A stretch of 64,000 nucleotides of DNA, taken from contig NC_092807.1 in NCBI RefSeq assembly GCF_040954645.1, positions 4,712,001 through 4,776,000 on the forward strand, in the 5' to 3' direction. The DNA comes from Diabrotica undecimpunctata. Taxonomy: Eukaryota > Arthropoda > Insecta > Coleoptera > Chrysomelidae. A model generated the notes under the pieces. The model was not told where the DNA came from. It saw only the letters and a list, made by a program, of their open reading frames with translations, and did no database searches. A program made the translations under genes and the position numbers. Within the stretch, counting starts at the first letter, position 1. Each line of letters begins with the position of its first letter. This document shows positions 22,189-32,770 of this stretch, piece after piece.

Positions 22189-24119
22189 CATCATCATCAT
22201 CATCCAGCCTCAAGAGTCCACTGCTGAACATAAGCCTCTTCCTCATGTTTCCAACCCCGTCTATCTTGCGCCGCTCTCATCCAGTTTTTATTGAGTCTTC
22301 TTAAATCGTCAGTCCATCTTGTAGGTGGTCGACCGACGCTTATCTTGTCTTCCCTTGGCCTCCACTCCAATAACCTCTTTGTCCATCGCCCATCTGTCAT
22401 TCTGGCTATGTGTCCTGCCCATCTCCATCTTAATCTGGCTATCTTCTCGATGATGTCAGTCACTCCGGTTCTTCTCCTGATGTCTTCGTTGGTTATTCTG
22501 TCTCGCAGAGTTATTCCTAACATGGACCGCTCCATTATTCTCTGCGTGACTCTCAGTTTGGTAGCTGCTGCTTTTGTTAAGGTAAGTGTTTCTGCTCCGT
22601 ACGTCAAGACTGGGAGGACGCACTGATCAAATACCTTTCTCTCTAGGCATGTGGGCAGCTCACTTTTAAAAGTTTCTCTCAGTTTTCCAAATGCTGCCCA
22701 CCCAAGGCCGATTCTTCTCTTCAGTTCATGAGTCTGGTTATCCCTGCCAATCATAATTTCATGTCCCAGGTATTTATATCTATCTACGAGTTCTATTTCT
22801 TTCCCACCAATACTGATGTTCTGGTTGGGTACCAAATTGGTCATGATTTTTGTTTTCGAGATATTTATATTTAAACCTACACTTTCTGTGGCCACAACGA
22901 GTTCCTGTACCATCTCTCTTGCCATACCTAGATCTTCAGCTATTATAAGTATATCATCGGCGAAACGTAAGTTGCTTAGATATTCTCCATCTATTTTTAT
23001 TCCCTTTGTCATCCAATCCAAATTCTTAAAAGCATGTTCTAGCACCGTATTAAAAAGTTTAGGTGACATTGGGTCTCCTTGTCTAACCCCCCGTTCTATT
23101 TTTATGCGATTACTGTTAGTATGTAATCTGACAGTGGTTGTTGCCTGCAGGTATATTTTGTATAATAATTTAGTATATCTATAATCTAGCCTGTATTCTT
23201 TAAGCGCCTGTAATATTTTGCTTAGCTCAACTGTGTCAAAGGCTTTGAGAAAATCGATAAATATTAGAACTAGCGGTTTATTGTATTCCACCGCTTTCTC
23301 TATTAGGATTTTTATACTTTGTAGATGGTCATTTGTTCCGTAAATTTTTCGGAATCCTGCCTGTTCCCTTGGTTGATAAGTCTCTAATTTTCTTTCCATT
23401 CTCTTAACTAGTATTCGCGTAAACAACTTATATATATATATGGCTGAGGAGGCTAATCGGTCTGTAATTCTCTAAATTTGCTTTGTCTCCTGCTTTGTGT
23501 AATAGAATCATAGTAGCGTTGTTCCAGTCTGTTGGAATATTGGCGCTGTGAAGGCAGATATTGAAAAGTTGTTTAATTTTTTCAAGTAATACATCCCCTC
23601 CAATTTTTAGTGCTTCTGATACTATTCCATCTTCACCCGGGGTTCGATTATTTTTCATTTTCTTCAGGGTTTCTTTGATTTCTGATCTTGTTATATCGGG
23701 CATTAAATCTGATCCTTGGTTTAATACCCCAGTTTTTAGTGTAATTGGAGGTTCCGTATTGTTATCTTTTTTTCTTGATCTATATAACTCTGTGTAGAAC
23801 TCTTCGACTATTCTTAATATTTCATCTCTGTTCGTTGTTTCTTCTCCAGTGCTGTTTCTCAGTTTGTTAATTTCTATTTTCCCCTTTTGTACGCTCCTCT
23901 TCAAAACTTTCATGTTATTTTGCTCTATTGCCTGTTTTGTTTTTTCTACATTGTAGTTTTTTATGTCTTTTCTTATTGCCTTTGTGATCGTCTTATTTAT
24001 TTGATTTATCGCTTCTTTGCTTGTAGTGTTATCTCCTTTCATTTGTCGCCTTAGTTCTATAAGGGTTTTCGTGGGTTGACCCAGTTTTTCATCTTTTTTG
24101 CTTGTCGGGCAATAGATGG
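22189..24119 (-). mobile_element. 5'-truncated LINE with 13-bp target duplication
   Basis: The insertion is bounded by an exact 13-bp duplication, AGAAGATGATAAT (22176-22188 and 24120-24132). The minus-strand 3' end carries a (GAT)n tail (plus-strand ATCATC at about 22189-22202). It is 1.9 kb long and 5'-truncated in the linker before RT, so it has no endonuclease. Removing the insert and one duplicate restores the Tigger frame across the site, which confirms the boundaries. Confidence 0.95.
22200..24042 (-). pseudogene. LINE reverse transcriptase and C-terminus
   Basis: Two long frames, 24042-23428 and 23426-22200, form one RT. The first has the linker (RRQMKGDN region), KNNRTPGEDGIVSEALK and NATMILLHKAGDKANLENYR. 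The second has REQAGFRKIYGTNDHLQ, LVLIFIDFLKAFDTVE, RGVRQGDPMSPKLFN, the active-site FADDILIIAED, YKYLGHEIMIG, CVLPVLTYGAETLTL, LRWRWAGHIARMTDG and GRPPTRWTDDLRR. The frames are separated only by a TA-repeat length change at about 23427-23442 within the SHIYKLF motif. Otherwise the coding is well preserved, so the copy is fairly young. It is RTE-like by tail and C-terminal motifs. Confidence 0.9.
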
Positions 24120-24520
24120 AGAAGATGATAATGGTGAGGAAGAAAAAACAACCCCCCTCACTGCCAAATTAATTCGAGAAGGTCTTCAAATTTGTAGTAA
24201 ATTAGAAAATTATTTTCTTATTACGGATCCTAATTCTGAACGAGCCTTTAATTTACAACTTGGGCTGAAGAACTGAATGTCAGGATATCGTGAGCTACAT
24301 AAAACATTATTAGCATCATCATCGCAAAGTTTAATTACTGATTACATTGTCAAAAAAGGAAGAGCTACACAGAACGAGACTGAAATTTATGAAAATCCAT
24401 CATCTTTACCGCAAAATATCTATTGCACAGACAGTTTCTTCTGACGATGAAGATGATTTTAAGCCACTTCGCAAACGGTGCAAACCATTATCAGATAGCG
24501 ATAATGATTAAAAACGTAAA
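24120..24520 (+). pseudogene. Tigger transposase, part 3: C-terminus
   Basis: After the LINE the reading continues LEDDNGEEEKTTPLTAKLIREG and LQICSKLENYFLITDPNSERA, typical of the acidic and helical C-terminus of Tigger proteins, followed by a degraded GYRELHKTLL. It ends in an acidic stretch near 24440-24510. A stop at 24274 separates the segments. Downstream sequence to 24780 is the element's 3' untranslated part and terminal repeat. Confidence 0.8.
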
Positions 24521-24780
24521 TGTAAAACTATACGTACCTATTACTTTGCCACAAAATAAAATTAATTAAGTTTTGAATACAAGTTTTTTTTAAGCTTTTG
24601 TATGAATTTCTTTAAGATATTCAAAGTAATTTATTATGCAGCTTATTTGTTTTAATTTCTGCAAATGTTTTTGTTTTTGTCTTGGTTTTATATAATTTTA
24701 GAAGGCACGTATCCCTACTTTTTCAAGGCAAATAATATTTTTTGGAACGTATCCACCGCATAAAACGAGACATTACTGTA

Positions 24781-25740
24781 CAATAAATTTATCAAGGAAC
24801 AGGGAGGAATGGCTAGAATAATAGCACAAGGCATATTGGGCACAAGATGCTGAAATAATAATTAAAAAACATCTTCGTTATTAAGATCTCCGGTATTAAA
24901 AAAAAATCCCCGTTGACTCTTTTTTTTTAGTAAAGAAAAAAAGATGGAGTATACATAATAAATGATAGAAAAAATGGTCCTACCTTGACTTGTCACAAAA
25001 ATAATATCACCTATTTATCGGTAAACACTCACATTGATCACAACCACTCGTTTCGACCGGTCCTCGTCAATTCGCGGCACCACCAAATTGATTTCACCTG
25101 TCGCTAACGTTCAAGCAATAAACTGCCGATTGTTGTTGAATACCTTCCTTTACTTCATTTTCTCGAGGACCCCCACTATCGTGGATATTTAATTTGGTCT
25201 AATGTTAATGTGTGTCTGTATAATTCTATTTAGTTCACTCACCTTAATTATTAACTATCTAGTATTCCATAATATTATATAAAACGTAATTCCCAATTTT
25301 TTTTCCTAACAAACGGTTGTTTTATTTATTACTAAATAGAATTGTAGATTTTGTACCGGTTGTGCTTCCTTATATAATAAAATGGTGTGTATATTTTTAT
25401 TTAATTAAGTTTATGCATTAATCGAGCCCTTTTTAAGTTTAGTTCATATAATTCTTCTTTTTTTTTATTTAGTATCCATTGTTTGTTACAATCTGTCTCA
25501 TGGCTAACAATATCCTCTTCTTTATAATTCTATAGCCCTTGTTGAGCCTTGGCTTCCTTGGCCTTTAAAGAATGGCTACTTTCAGCTTTCTCATTCAAGG
25601 CTAGTGCTCTCTAGAGTGGCGTAGATAGCCCCACAGGGGCCCCGTAACAAAGTTTGTCGCGAGGCCCTTCCCCACGACTGACATTGGTTTGTGTTAAAAA
25701 ATGTTCATCAAAAGAAGCAAAAACGCTTGTATCGAACATA
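24781..25740. other. Spacer, nothing firmly recognised
   Basis: About 1 kb without a recognisable gene. Around 25540-25690 there is a GC-richer patch (GGCCTTTAAAGAATGGC and CCCCACAGGGGCCCC) of unknown origin. Confidence 0.5.
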
Positions 25741-26024
25741 ATATTTATTAAATATAGTTATAAAGTATACAAATATAATTACAAATAGGTACAAATGATC
25801 CTTCGAGCGAATAATATGTTACCCAAACAATTTAAAAATTAACTTTTCTCGTCTTTTGTTATTATTATTATTATTACTATTATTACACATAAGCAAAGAC
25901 AGAGGGCCAAGTTCCTATTATGCCGAAAAACAAAGAAATTTCATTAGTAACCTACTAGTAGATTACAACATTAAAAAAAAATACAATGTACAATTTTTGG
26001 TTTAAAAGAAAAACAATATTTTAA

Positions 26025-26822
26025 CTATAATATAAAACGGTCAGGTCTGTTTTTGAACGCGTTGGTAGATGGCGCAGAGACAATGTTATCATTAAGGTTA
26101 TTCCAGCACTCAAAAACTCTATTTGGTAGAAAGTTCTGTCTTGGTCTTGTAGAAAAGTTCTCTTTTTTAAGTTTCAACTGATGACCTCTGAGGCGTTCAT
26201 CTTGATTTATAGTAAACATTGCATCGAGATTTCCAAAATTAAATTTATATTTTAAATGTTGTAATTAAGTCTTCACGTTATCGGCAAGTTAGGTTAGCCA
26301 TACTGTTTTTCTGCATAAGAAGGTCTTCTCTGATCCAAAGGAATTCGAGCTGCGCTTAGGTACACGGTCAAAGGCTTTAGAGAAATCTAGATAGACAACG
26401 TCGACCGGCTGCGAACTGTTAAGGGATGACGTCCAGTCGTTAACACAATATAGAAGATTGGTTAGAGTAGAGCGACCAGAGACAAATCCATGCTGTTTTG
26501 TTGGAATAACATGTTCCTGGAGAAGAAATTTGGTCATTTCCTCGAAAATAATGGCTTTCATGACTTTGCCAACTACTGGCAGCAAGCTAATCGGACGATA
26601 ACTGTTGGGGTTGAGTTTGTTGCCTTTTTTAAAAATAGGGGTGACGGATGCTAATTTCCAACTAGGGGGTAAGGAGTTCTGGATAAAAATAGATTGCATA
26701 ATTAACTTAAAGAGTATTGCAAGCGTGTCTGCGCATCTTTTTAACAATTTTGGTGTTAAACCATCTAAACCAGGTGAAGCGGCTGAGAGAGGTTTAATTA
26801 AGTGTTGTTTAACATGATCCAC
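26025..26822 (-). pseudogene. CR1/Jockey-type RT with catalytic region deleted
   Basis: 26822-26289 has SAASPGLDGLTPKLLKRC, WKLASVTPIFKKGNKLNP, NSYRPISLLPVVGKV, TKQHGFVSGRSTLTNLL and VDVVYLDFSKAFDRVP, the first RT motifs including the first catalytic Asp. The sequence then jumps to the far C-terminus: 26219-26025 reads MFTINQDERLRGHQLKLKK and FECWNNLNDNIVSAPS. The palm motif with the Asp-Asp pair and the thumb are absent, so about 200 or more residues have been deleted between 26330 and 26225. Confidence 0.85.
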
Positions 26823-27010
26823 TGTGAATTCAACTTGCTGTAGGATGCGCCGACACGATTACAGTTAATAGCAGGTCAATAGATAGTAATCATTTGATTC
26901 TTTAGTAAAAACCTGTAAAAATGTTAAAGAGAGAATTTCGGAAGATTCTTTGTCAGATGAGCATAAAGTCTAGTTGGGTTTTTAAAGTAGAGGAATCGAA
27001 ACTTTAGACG

Positions 27011-27740
27011 TCAAGGAGAAACGTATGTATTTGTAAACTTTTTTAATGTTACCACTTTTAATAAAATTTGCTTCAAATTTTGTATTAGAGTTTTTAGAGA
27101 TGTTTGTAAGCTATTTGAAAATCTGCGGTGGCTTTGGCAATCACTGAGAAGCCCGGTGTGTTGAAATTTCCGCCATAGATGTCGTTTGTGATTAAATTGT
27201 TTTATTACTGTTCGATTTATCCAGGGTTTAAGGTTGTTTTTATAAATCTTACGGAAGGTGGTGTTTGTAGAAATTATATTGTGGACGGTATCGAGAAATG
27301 CAGTCCACATTAATGAGGGGTCGTTTAAATCTGCCAAAAATAAATGCCAGTCGATTTGAGAGAGTTCAGTGTCAACTTCAGAAAAGTGGCTAGTAGCATA
27401 TGTTCAATATTATTTTTGCGTGGTAGTATTGGATTGAACTGGATGTGAGCCATTATAAGTGCATGATCTGACTTTCCTATAGGAGAACTGACTTCGAGAG
27501 ATGAAATCAGCTGTTCGTCATTAATAAGCACTAGATCTAAAGTAGAAGGTTGGTTATTAATTTTAAATCTAGTAGGTTCTGTGATGAGTTGTTGTGTCAG
27601 GTTCGAATTTACTACAAAGCTTTTAAATAAATTATGAGCATTTGCGGCGTCAGATAATGAAGTTATTGACCAGGTTATCTCTGAGAAATTAAAATCTCCA
27701 GTACTGATAAGATTATCAAGAGATGATAGTTCTTCAAGTT
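27011..27740 (-). pseudogene. CR1/Jockey-type LINE endonuclease C-terminal half and linker
   Basis: The minus strand shows ISTGDFNFSEITW (about 27710-27670, the GDFN active-site motif), QPSTLDLVLI and IGKSDHALIMAHIQF (27531-27325, the SDH catalytic motif). After a frameshift at about 27330, the linker follows with RTVIKQFNHKRHLWRKFQHTG. It is the continuation of the same LINE whose RT lies downstream. Confidence 0.8.
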
Positions 27741-28149
27741 TTGTAAAAAAACAATATCGTGTGCAAGTAGTGTGGGGAATTAAACAAACAATGTACTATT
27801 ACGAATTAATAGTAATTAAATTAACACGAACTATTCCTTTGATAGCTCTGGCAAGATAAATGAACTTTTACTCATAGGTGCAAATATTTCAAAAATTTTC
27901 AAAATTTAAATGGTTGCAATAAACAATCAAAAACAATTTATAGGTACAGGTAAAACTAGGTAAAACTTACTGCTTGGTCTAATTACCATGGTTTGCACTA
28001 CTTTATGAAAACAACGAACAAAACGAATTCAATATGATGGTTCACTGTAGGGTTACACGCTCTTGTGTCTTTAGCTAGATGTATTCCCGAACCTCAGCGG
28101 TACTTATAGGGATCGTAGTAATACAGGGAGGACAAATGTATTGATTAGT

Positions 28150-28560
28150 TCACACAACCATATTTGAATTTAAACAATTAGTGTAACAGGTGGACGATAT
28201 TATACATACTAAATTAAGGCAAAGAGACTTTTTAGTTACAGATAAGTGAATTGCATCTATTCCAGGAATCTCTAATAGCTTAATGTTAATTTTGAAAGTT
28301 GTGGTAATAATATTAGATAAATAAATGTATACACCGCCACCCACATGATCCCACACGATTTCTCTGTCTTAACGATATATTGTATATCCAATTATATTAA
28401 CAGAGGAGTTAGGAATTGAGGGTTTAAGCAAGGATTCGGCAATACAAATAATGCCCAGTTTAAGAAGTTGCACTGTGCATACAAATTCGTCAAACTTAGC
28501 GAAAAGTGGATCTAAATTAGTATATAAAAATAGTCAGTCATTAAATTTGTCAGTAGAAAA
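28150..28560 (-). pseudogene. CR1/Jockey-type LINE endonuclease N-terminal half
   Basis: The minus strand reads TNLDPLFAKFDEFVCTVQLL (about 28515-28455), then IICIAESLLKPSIPNSSV (catalytic Glu region), YTIYR, and IVWDHVGGGVYIYLSNIIT to 28150. Stops are present. It is contiguous with the ORF1-like segment on the other side of the MITE insertion. Confidence 0.7.
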
Positions 28561-28623
28561 ATTATAAACGAAATTTCGTGATTATGGGAGCGCCATTAAT
28601 GTATTTAATAGGTAAATCATGTT

Positions 28624-28796
28624 CAGTGGCGCACCGAGGGGGGTTTTGAGGGTTAAACCCCCCCCCAGGACCCTATTCCGACACTGTTACTTACACATTT
28701 TAAGGACTCAAAATGGAGGTAACCTCATAAAAAAAAATTTGGTGACCAACCAAAACCCCCCCTCCCCCCCAGAGACAAATTCTAGATGCGCTACTG
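28624..28796. mobile_element. hAT-type MITE, 173 bp, with 8-bp target duplication
   Basis: Terminal inverted repeats are CAGTGGCGCACC on the left and, read inward from the right, CAGTAGCGCATC. Both lead into G/C homopolymer runs. An exact 8-bp target duplication ATCATGTT flanks it (28616-28623 and 28797-28804). CAGTG-type ends with an 8-bp duplication define the hAT superfamily. No coding capacity. It was inserted in the ORF1 part of the CR1/Jockey LINE, and a 574-bp relative is at 39710. Confidence 0.92.
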
Positions 28797-29572
28797 ATCA
28801 TGTTCCGTTGTTTTTGCGAGTTTCTAGTTCGCTTCGGAGTTCTTTTAAACGCATTTGTTGTATGAGCGTCTTATCGTCAATTATTGAGAGTTTTTCCGTG
28901 GCTTTGTTCTCCAGAACAAAGCAGTTGTTCGACAAACTTATTTATTAAAGCGTAAATAGCTGAAGAAGATTTAAATATCTAAATTTTTGGTTTCTACAGA
29001 CAGTAACGATAAGTCTGATAGTTGTTCCTGACCCATAGAAGACCTGAGGTAGTTTTTAATCAATTTTCATTATTTTAGCTACGGCAGTAGTTAGCGAAGT
29101 GGCGCACCGAGGGGGGGTTTTGGGGGTTAAACCCCCCCCCCCAGGACCCTATTCCGATACTGTTACTTACACATTTTAAGGACTCAAAATGGAGGTAACC
29201 TCATAAAAAAAATTTGGTGACCAACCAAAACCCCCCCTCCCCCCCAGAGACAAATTCTAGATGCGCTACTGATCATGTTCCGTTGTTTTTGCGAGTTTCT
29301 AGTTCGTTTCGGAGTTCTTTTAAACGCATTTGTTGTATGAGCGTCTTATCGTCAATTATTGAGAGTTTTTCGGTGGCTTTGTTCTCCAGAACAAAGCAGT
29401 TGTTCGACAAACTTATTTATTAAAGCGTAAATAGCTGAAGAAGATTTAAATATCTAGATTTTTGGTTTCTACAGACAGTAACGATAAGTCTGATAGTTGT
29501 TCCTGGCCCACAGAAGACCTGAGGTAGTTTTTAATCAATTTTCATTATTTTAGCTACGGCAGTAGTTAGCGG
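28625..29572. repeat. Tandem duplication, unit about 0.47 kb (MITE plus LINE segment)
   Basis: Two head-to-tail copies, about 28625-29097 and 29098-29572. Each has the MITE followed by the same LINE ORF1 segment, ending CAGTAGTTAGCG. Only the first MITE has the target duplication on both sides; the second begins AGTGGCG directly after the unit end. The copies differ by a handful of substitutions and C-run length, so the duplication followed the MITE insertion and is fairly recent. The - strand of each unit reads IIDDKTLIQQMRLKELRSEL, an ORF1-like coiled coil. Confidence 0.9.
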
Positions 29573-29949
29573 AAGGGTTAAAAACACAAAACTTGATGTT
29601 ATTACCTCCGAAAAACTGTTTTATAATTAATAATTCTGTAAGTTCTTAAACAGATTGAATTTTTTAAATTTCAGTTTGCAAGAAGATTGTTAAAGCAAAA
29701 CGATCAAATTCATAAAGATCAAATGAAATCTCTTTATTGTATTTTGCAGTCAGTCTTTCGACTTGTTTTTTATAATTTCATTAGGAAATTATAAAAGTTT
29801 CTCGGATTTTAATATTCCAATAATGTATTACTCAAGTCACAGAGATTTGACTTTGACGTTGACTTCCAATATATTTGGTTTGAGAAATCGATAAATAAAT
29901 AGCAATAATATATATTGAACCTGAAGTAAGATTCATGGTCTGAAATCCT
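29573..29949. other. Spacer, nothing recognised
   Basis: AT-rich sequence between the LINE duplication and a minus-strand transposase fragment. No feature could be supported. Confidence 0.5.
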
Positions 29950-30367
29950 CTCATCTTCTCATAACTCATCGAAAAATCGCTTTATTACTTTTTGTCTTTT
30001 ATTTTTAAAAATAGTTATTACCCCCCACCTTTTTGCTAGGTTTTTAGGCTCGAAAAAACTATCAAATCATGAAATGAATTTTGATTCCTTGTATCTTTTA
30101 GCCTATTTAAAAGATTACTTAGTAGGATACCAGCTCTCTGTAAATCATTGTTTTCACGCTGTAGAGCTTTAGAAACAAGGTTTATTATTTTAAACAATGA
30201 TAAAAAAGACGACAAGCACTAAAAAATCGTAATTTTACATTCATCACGTTCGTCTTTTTAGTAGAAGTTAAATTTATTTCATACAAACTTTTCACATTAT
30301 CAGTAAATATTTTTTTTACAACCGATAAAGCATCGTACCTTAAAGACCATCTAGTACAGTTATTCAT
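29950..30367 (-). pseudogene. hAT-like transposase fragment (TTF/ZMYM type), minus strand
   Basis: The minus strand shows CTRWSLRYDALSVVKKI (30367 side), FFSACRLFYHCLK, two stops, then NDLQRAGILLSNLLNRLKDTRNQ and FHDLIVFSS. The TRW...R.DA motif and the following helical region resemble the middle-to-late part of hAT-derived DUF4371/ZMYM-like proteins. Assigned on motif similarity only. Confidence 0.5.
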
Positions 30368-30383
30368 CGATAAAATTCTGCGA

Positions 30384-30611
30384 GTGGTCTACGTGGCCGA
30401 AAAAAAATTTGGGGTCTATAAAGTAAAAATGGGGGTCAATGACAAGAAATTTCAATCATCAATCATTGTCGTACAAACAAATGCCTGTGTGCCCGTATGC
30501 AACGAAGCTTCTAGCAATGACGCTATGAAGGCATCTAAGCTGGAAGATCATCTAAGAATATGTCATCCCGATAAAACAGATAAAGATTTGAAATATTTTC
30601 AAACACTTTAA
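30384..30611 (+). pseudogene. BED-type zinc finger fragment (ZBED5-like hAT transposase)
   Basis: Encodes VPVCNEASSNDAMKASKLED and HLRICHPDKTDKDLKYFQTL. The spacing C-x2-C ... H-x4-H, with the HPDKTDKDLKYF ending, is characteristic of the BED finger at the start of ZBED5/SCAND3-like hAT transposases. The first Cys of the pair appears as VPVCN (Val-Pro-Val-Cys), so one ligand may be lost. No hAT catalytic domain follows; a pogo-like transposase starts 16 bp downstream. Confidence 0.65.
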
Positions 30612-30614
30612 GAA

Positions 30615-31945
30615 AAACTTCATGGTTTGCGAGGGTCTTACAATATCTCGTTGCTTATAGCCAAATCCAGAAAACGTGTAGTTTATAATTATCTGTCGAG
30701 TTATTCAAGTTTGTATTCTACTGGTCAAGTTTTTAACAAAACTGAAGAAGACCTATTAGTTAGTTATGTATTAAAATCTTATTACGGTTTAACATACACC
30801 CAAATTAGAATTTTAATTTATGATTATCCAAAAAGACTGAACAAACCTAAATGCACCAGTAAATGGAATGCCAATAAAATTGCTGGTATAGACTGGTTGC
30901 AGTGTCTTAAAAACAGGCACCAAAATTTGGCATTGAGAAAACTCGAAAACACCAGCCTTAGTCGAGCTACTAGGTTTACAAAAGAAAATGTTGGGACATG
31001 TTTTGACAATTATGAACGTGCTCTTTCAACTCTCGATTTCACACCTGACAAGATCTATAACTTAGACGAAACTGGTATCAGCACTGTCCTGCAAGCTTCA
31101 AACATTGTAACGCAAAAGGGAATCAAAGTTGGGCAGATAGTTTCAGCAGAGAGAGGCACCCTGATCACTATGTGTGGGATAATTAATGCAATAGGAAATG
31201 CTGTGACTCCGGTGTACATATTTCCAAGAGCCCGTTTTCATGATACAATGTTGAATGAAGCTCCCTTGGGAAGCCTGGGTTTGGCTAATTCATTAAGTTC
31301 TAAATGGATGACCAAGGAACTGTTTTTAAAGGTTCTTAATCACATTAAACGTTATACACAGTGTGTGTCTGATTCCCCAATTTTAATATTGATGGACAAT
31401 CACGAAACTCATTGTTCTCTTGAATCCATAATGTTTGCACGTGAAAATGGTATAGTATTAGTTACTTTTCCACCCCACACCTCACATCGCCTTCAACCGC
31501 TAAATTTAGCGGTTTATTCGTCGTTTAAATCAAAACTTGCCTTTGCTATGAACACTGCGTAGACTTTTTCATTTATCATGAAGAATATAGTTGAAGGTTT
31601 TAGAAAAACGGGCACTTTCCCCCTAAACCCTCTTGTATTTTCGGATGACGATTTGGACTGTGCTTTTGTTACTGACTGGCCACCACCAGGAAATAATGTA
31701 AACAACTCAAGCTCAAGTAGCTGTTCTATCTACATCAACCTCAATAACACCTGAAATTGTACGACTTTCCCAGAGGCTGCCACAAGAAAAAATATTGGAG
31801 CACGAAAAAAGGTTAAATTTAGAGTTTTAAAAGAAACACCAGAAAAAAAACAAAATTGAAGAAGAAATTCTAACAAGAGAACAAAAACAACAGAAGTTGC
31901 AAGCAAATAAGATGAAAAGAAACATTTGGAAGACATCATTTTTCT
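30615..31945 (+). pseudogene. pogo/Tigger-like DDE_1 transposase, nearly full length
   Basis: 30627-31562 is open for 311 residues: a CENP-B-type DNA-binding region (WNANKIAGIDWLQCLKNRH), then the DDE_1 core with IYNLDETGISTV (first Asp), VSAERGTLITMCGIINAIG, PVYIFPRARF, SPILILMDNHETHCSL (second Asp) and TFPPHTSHRLQPLNLAVYSSFK. Where family members have LQPLD, this copy has LQPLN, a change at the expected third acidic position. After a stop at 31560 the C-terminus continues VEGFRKTGTFPLNPLVFSDDD, then a Lys/Glu-rich coiled coil to about 31945. It is pseudogenic and distinct from the Tigger at 17-24 kb. Confidence 0.85.
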
Positions 31946-32770
31946 TATAATATATCAAGTTATTTTTTTGTATGTTCAGATAATTTCTTGGTAAGTTTGA
32001 TAGACAATATTACATTATTAGATGTGCTAATGTTGTTTGCGATACCTAAAATAAATAATTTTAGGCAAAGTAAGTCATAATATTATACTAAAAAGAAAAA
32101 TCGTTTAAAGTGCCCCCTCCACCCCTAAATAAATATAAGAACTAGTTTACGTCAAGTTTGTATTTTATCGCAGAAACAAAATACATCATCTAAAGATAAA
32201 AACTATCTAATTTATTATCATTATTGTCGTACTGAGTTCTGCTTCATTTAAATAATTACCTAATCAAATAATTGTTTCTAAATACTAGTTGTTACATTTG
32301 ACATGTCCGGAAGTGGTAAAAATTATAAAAAACTTATACATATTATATGGAGCTGGTTTTTCTCATACCAACAATTTTATTGTCTACAAGTGACCACCTT
32401 GAAGTTGTTTGAAATTATGGTAAATAACAGAATAGTACTAATATAATAAAGCTGGACCAAACATATGCGCCGCAGCAGGTTGAATTGAATAATAATAACC
32501 GGAAAAATCAAATCACTCTTCAGTAAAGATGAAATTTTCACAATCAGCGTTGGAATTTTGAACTGTTTCTGCTTACAATATTGAAAATTTGTGAATACCT
32601 CCAAAACGAAAGATTTTTCTCAATGTCGGCCCCACAAACGCAAGACGTTGGTACTTCTATGGCGCCACATGTTATTATTTGTTGTGTAATTAAAACCAGT
32701 TATTTAACATGTGGTTTTGGTATGAAATTTATCAAATAAACATAATTAGCATTCCACAAACTCTCACAGC
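31946..32770. other. Spacer, nothing recognised
   Basis: About 0.8 kb of AT-rich sequence. No coding similarity, terminal repeat or RNA gene could be supported. Confidence 0.5.

Larger units (their letters stand above)
16935..24780 (+). mobile_element. Tigger/pogo DNA transposon interrupted by two insertions
   Basis: The right end is clear: reading inward on the - strand from 24778 it starts CAGTAATGTCTCG, next to TA (24779-24780). A weaker partner begins CAGTAA at 16937. Transposase pieces lie at 17284-17766, 21382-22188 and 24120-24520. The intervening blocks are an inverted-repeat element (17767-21381) and a LINE (22189-24119). Removing both leaves about 2.3 kb, the usual Tigger length, which supports the assignment. 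The left terminus is tentative. Confidence 0.8.
25741..29572 (-). mobile_element. CR1/Jockey-type LINE, minus strand, with internal deletions and insertions
   Basis: Minus-strand order: ORF1-like segment (about 28930-28805, duplicated at about 29405-29280), endonuclease N-terminal part (about 28560-28150), a non-LINE block of unknown origin (about 28140-27780), endonuclease C-terminal part (about 27740-27330), linker (27337-27011), RT N-terminal half (26822-26289) and C-terminus (26219-26025). The 3' UTR includes an (ATT)n stretch at 25859-25877. A hAT MITE and a tandem duplication affect the ORF1 part. All reading frames are broken. Confidence 0.75.

Noticed and set aside
24700..24780. Considered as the end of a separate element
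   Set aside because: The CAGTAATGTCTCG terminus and adjacent TA fit the right end of the Tigger element whose transposase precedes it.
28619..29423. Two near-identical plus-strand open frames (APRGVLRVKPPP..., NQNPPSPPETNSRC...)
   Set aside because: They are translations of the MITE G/C runs and duplicated LINE sequence; the real coding signal is an ORF1-like segment on the other strand.
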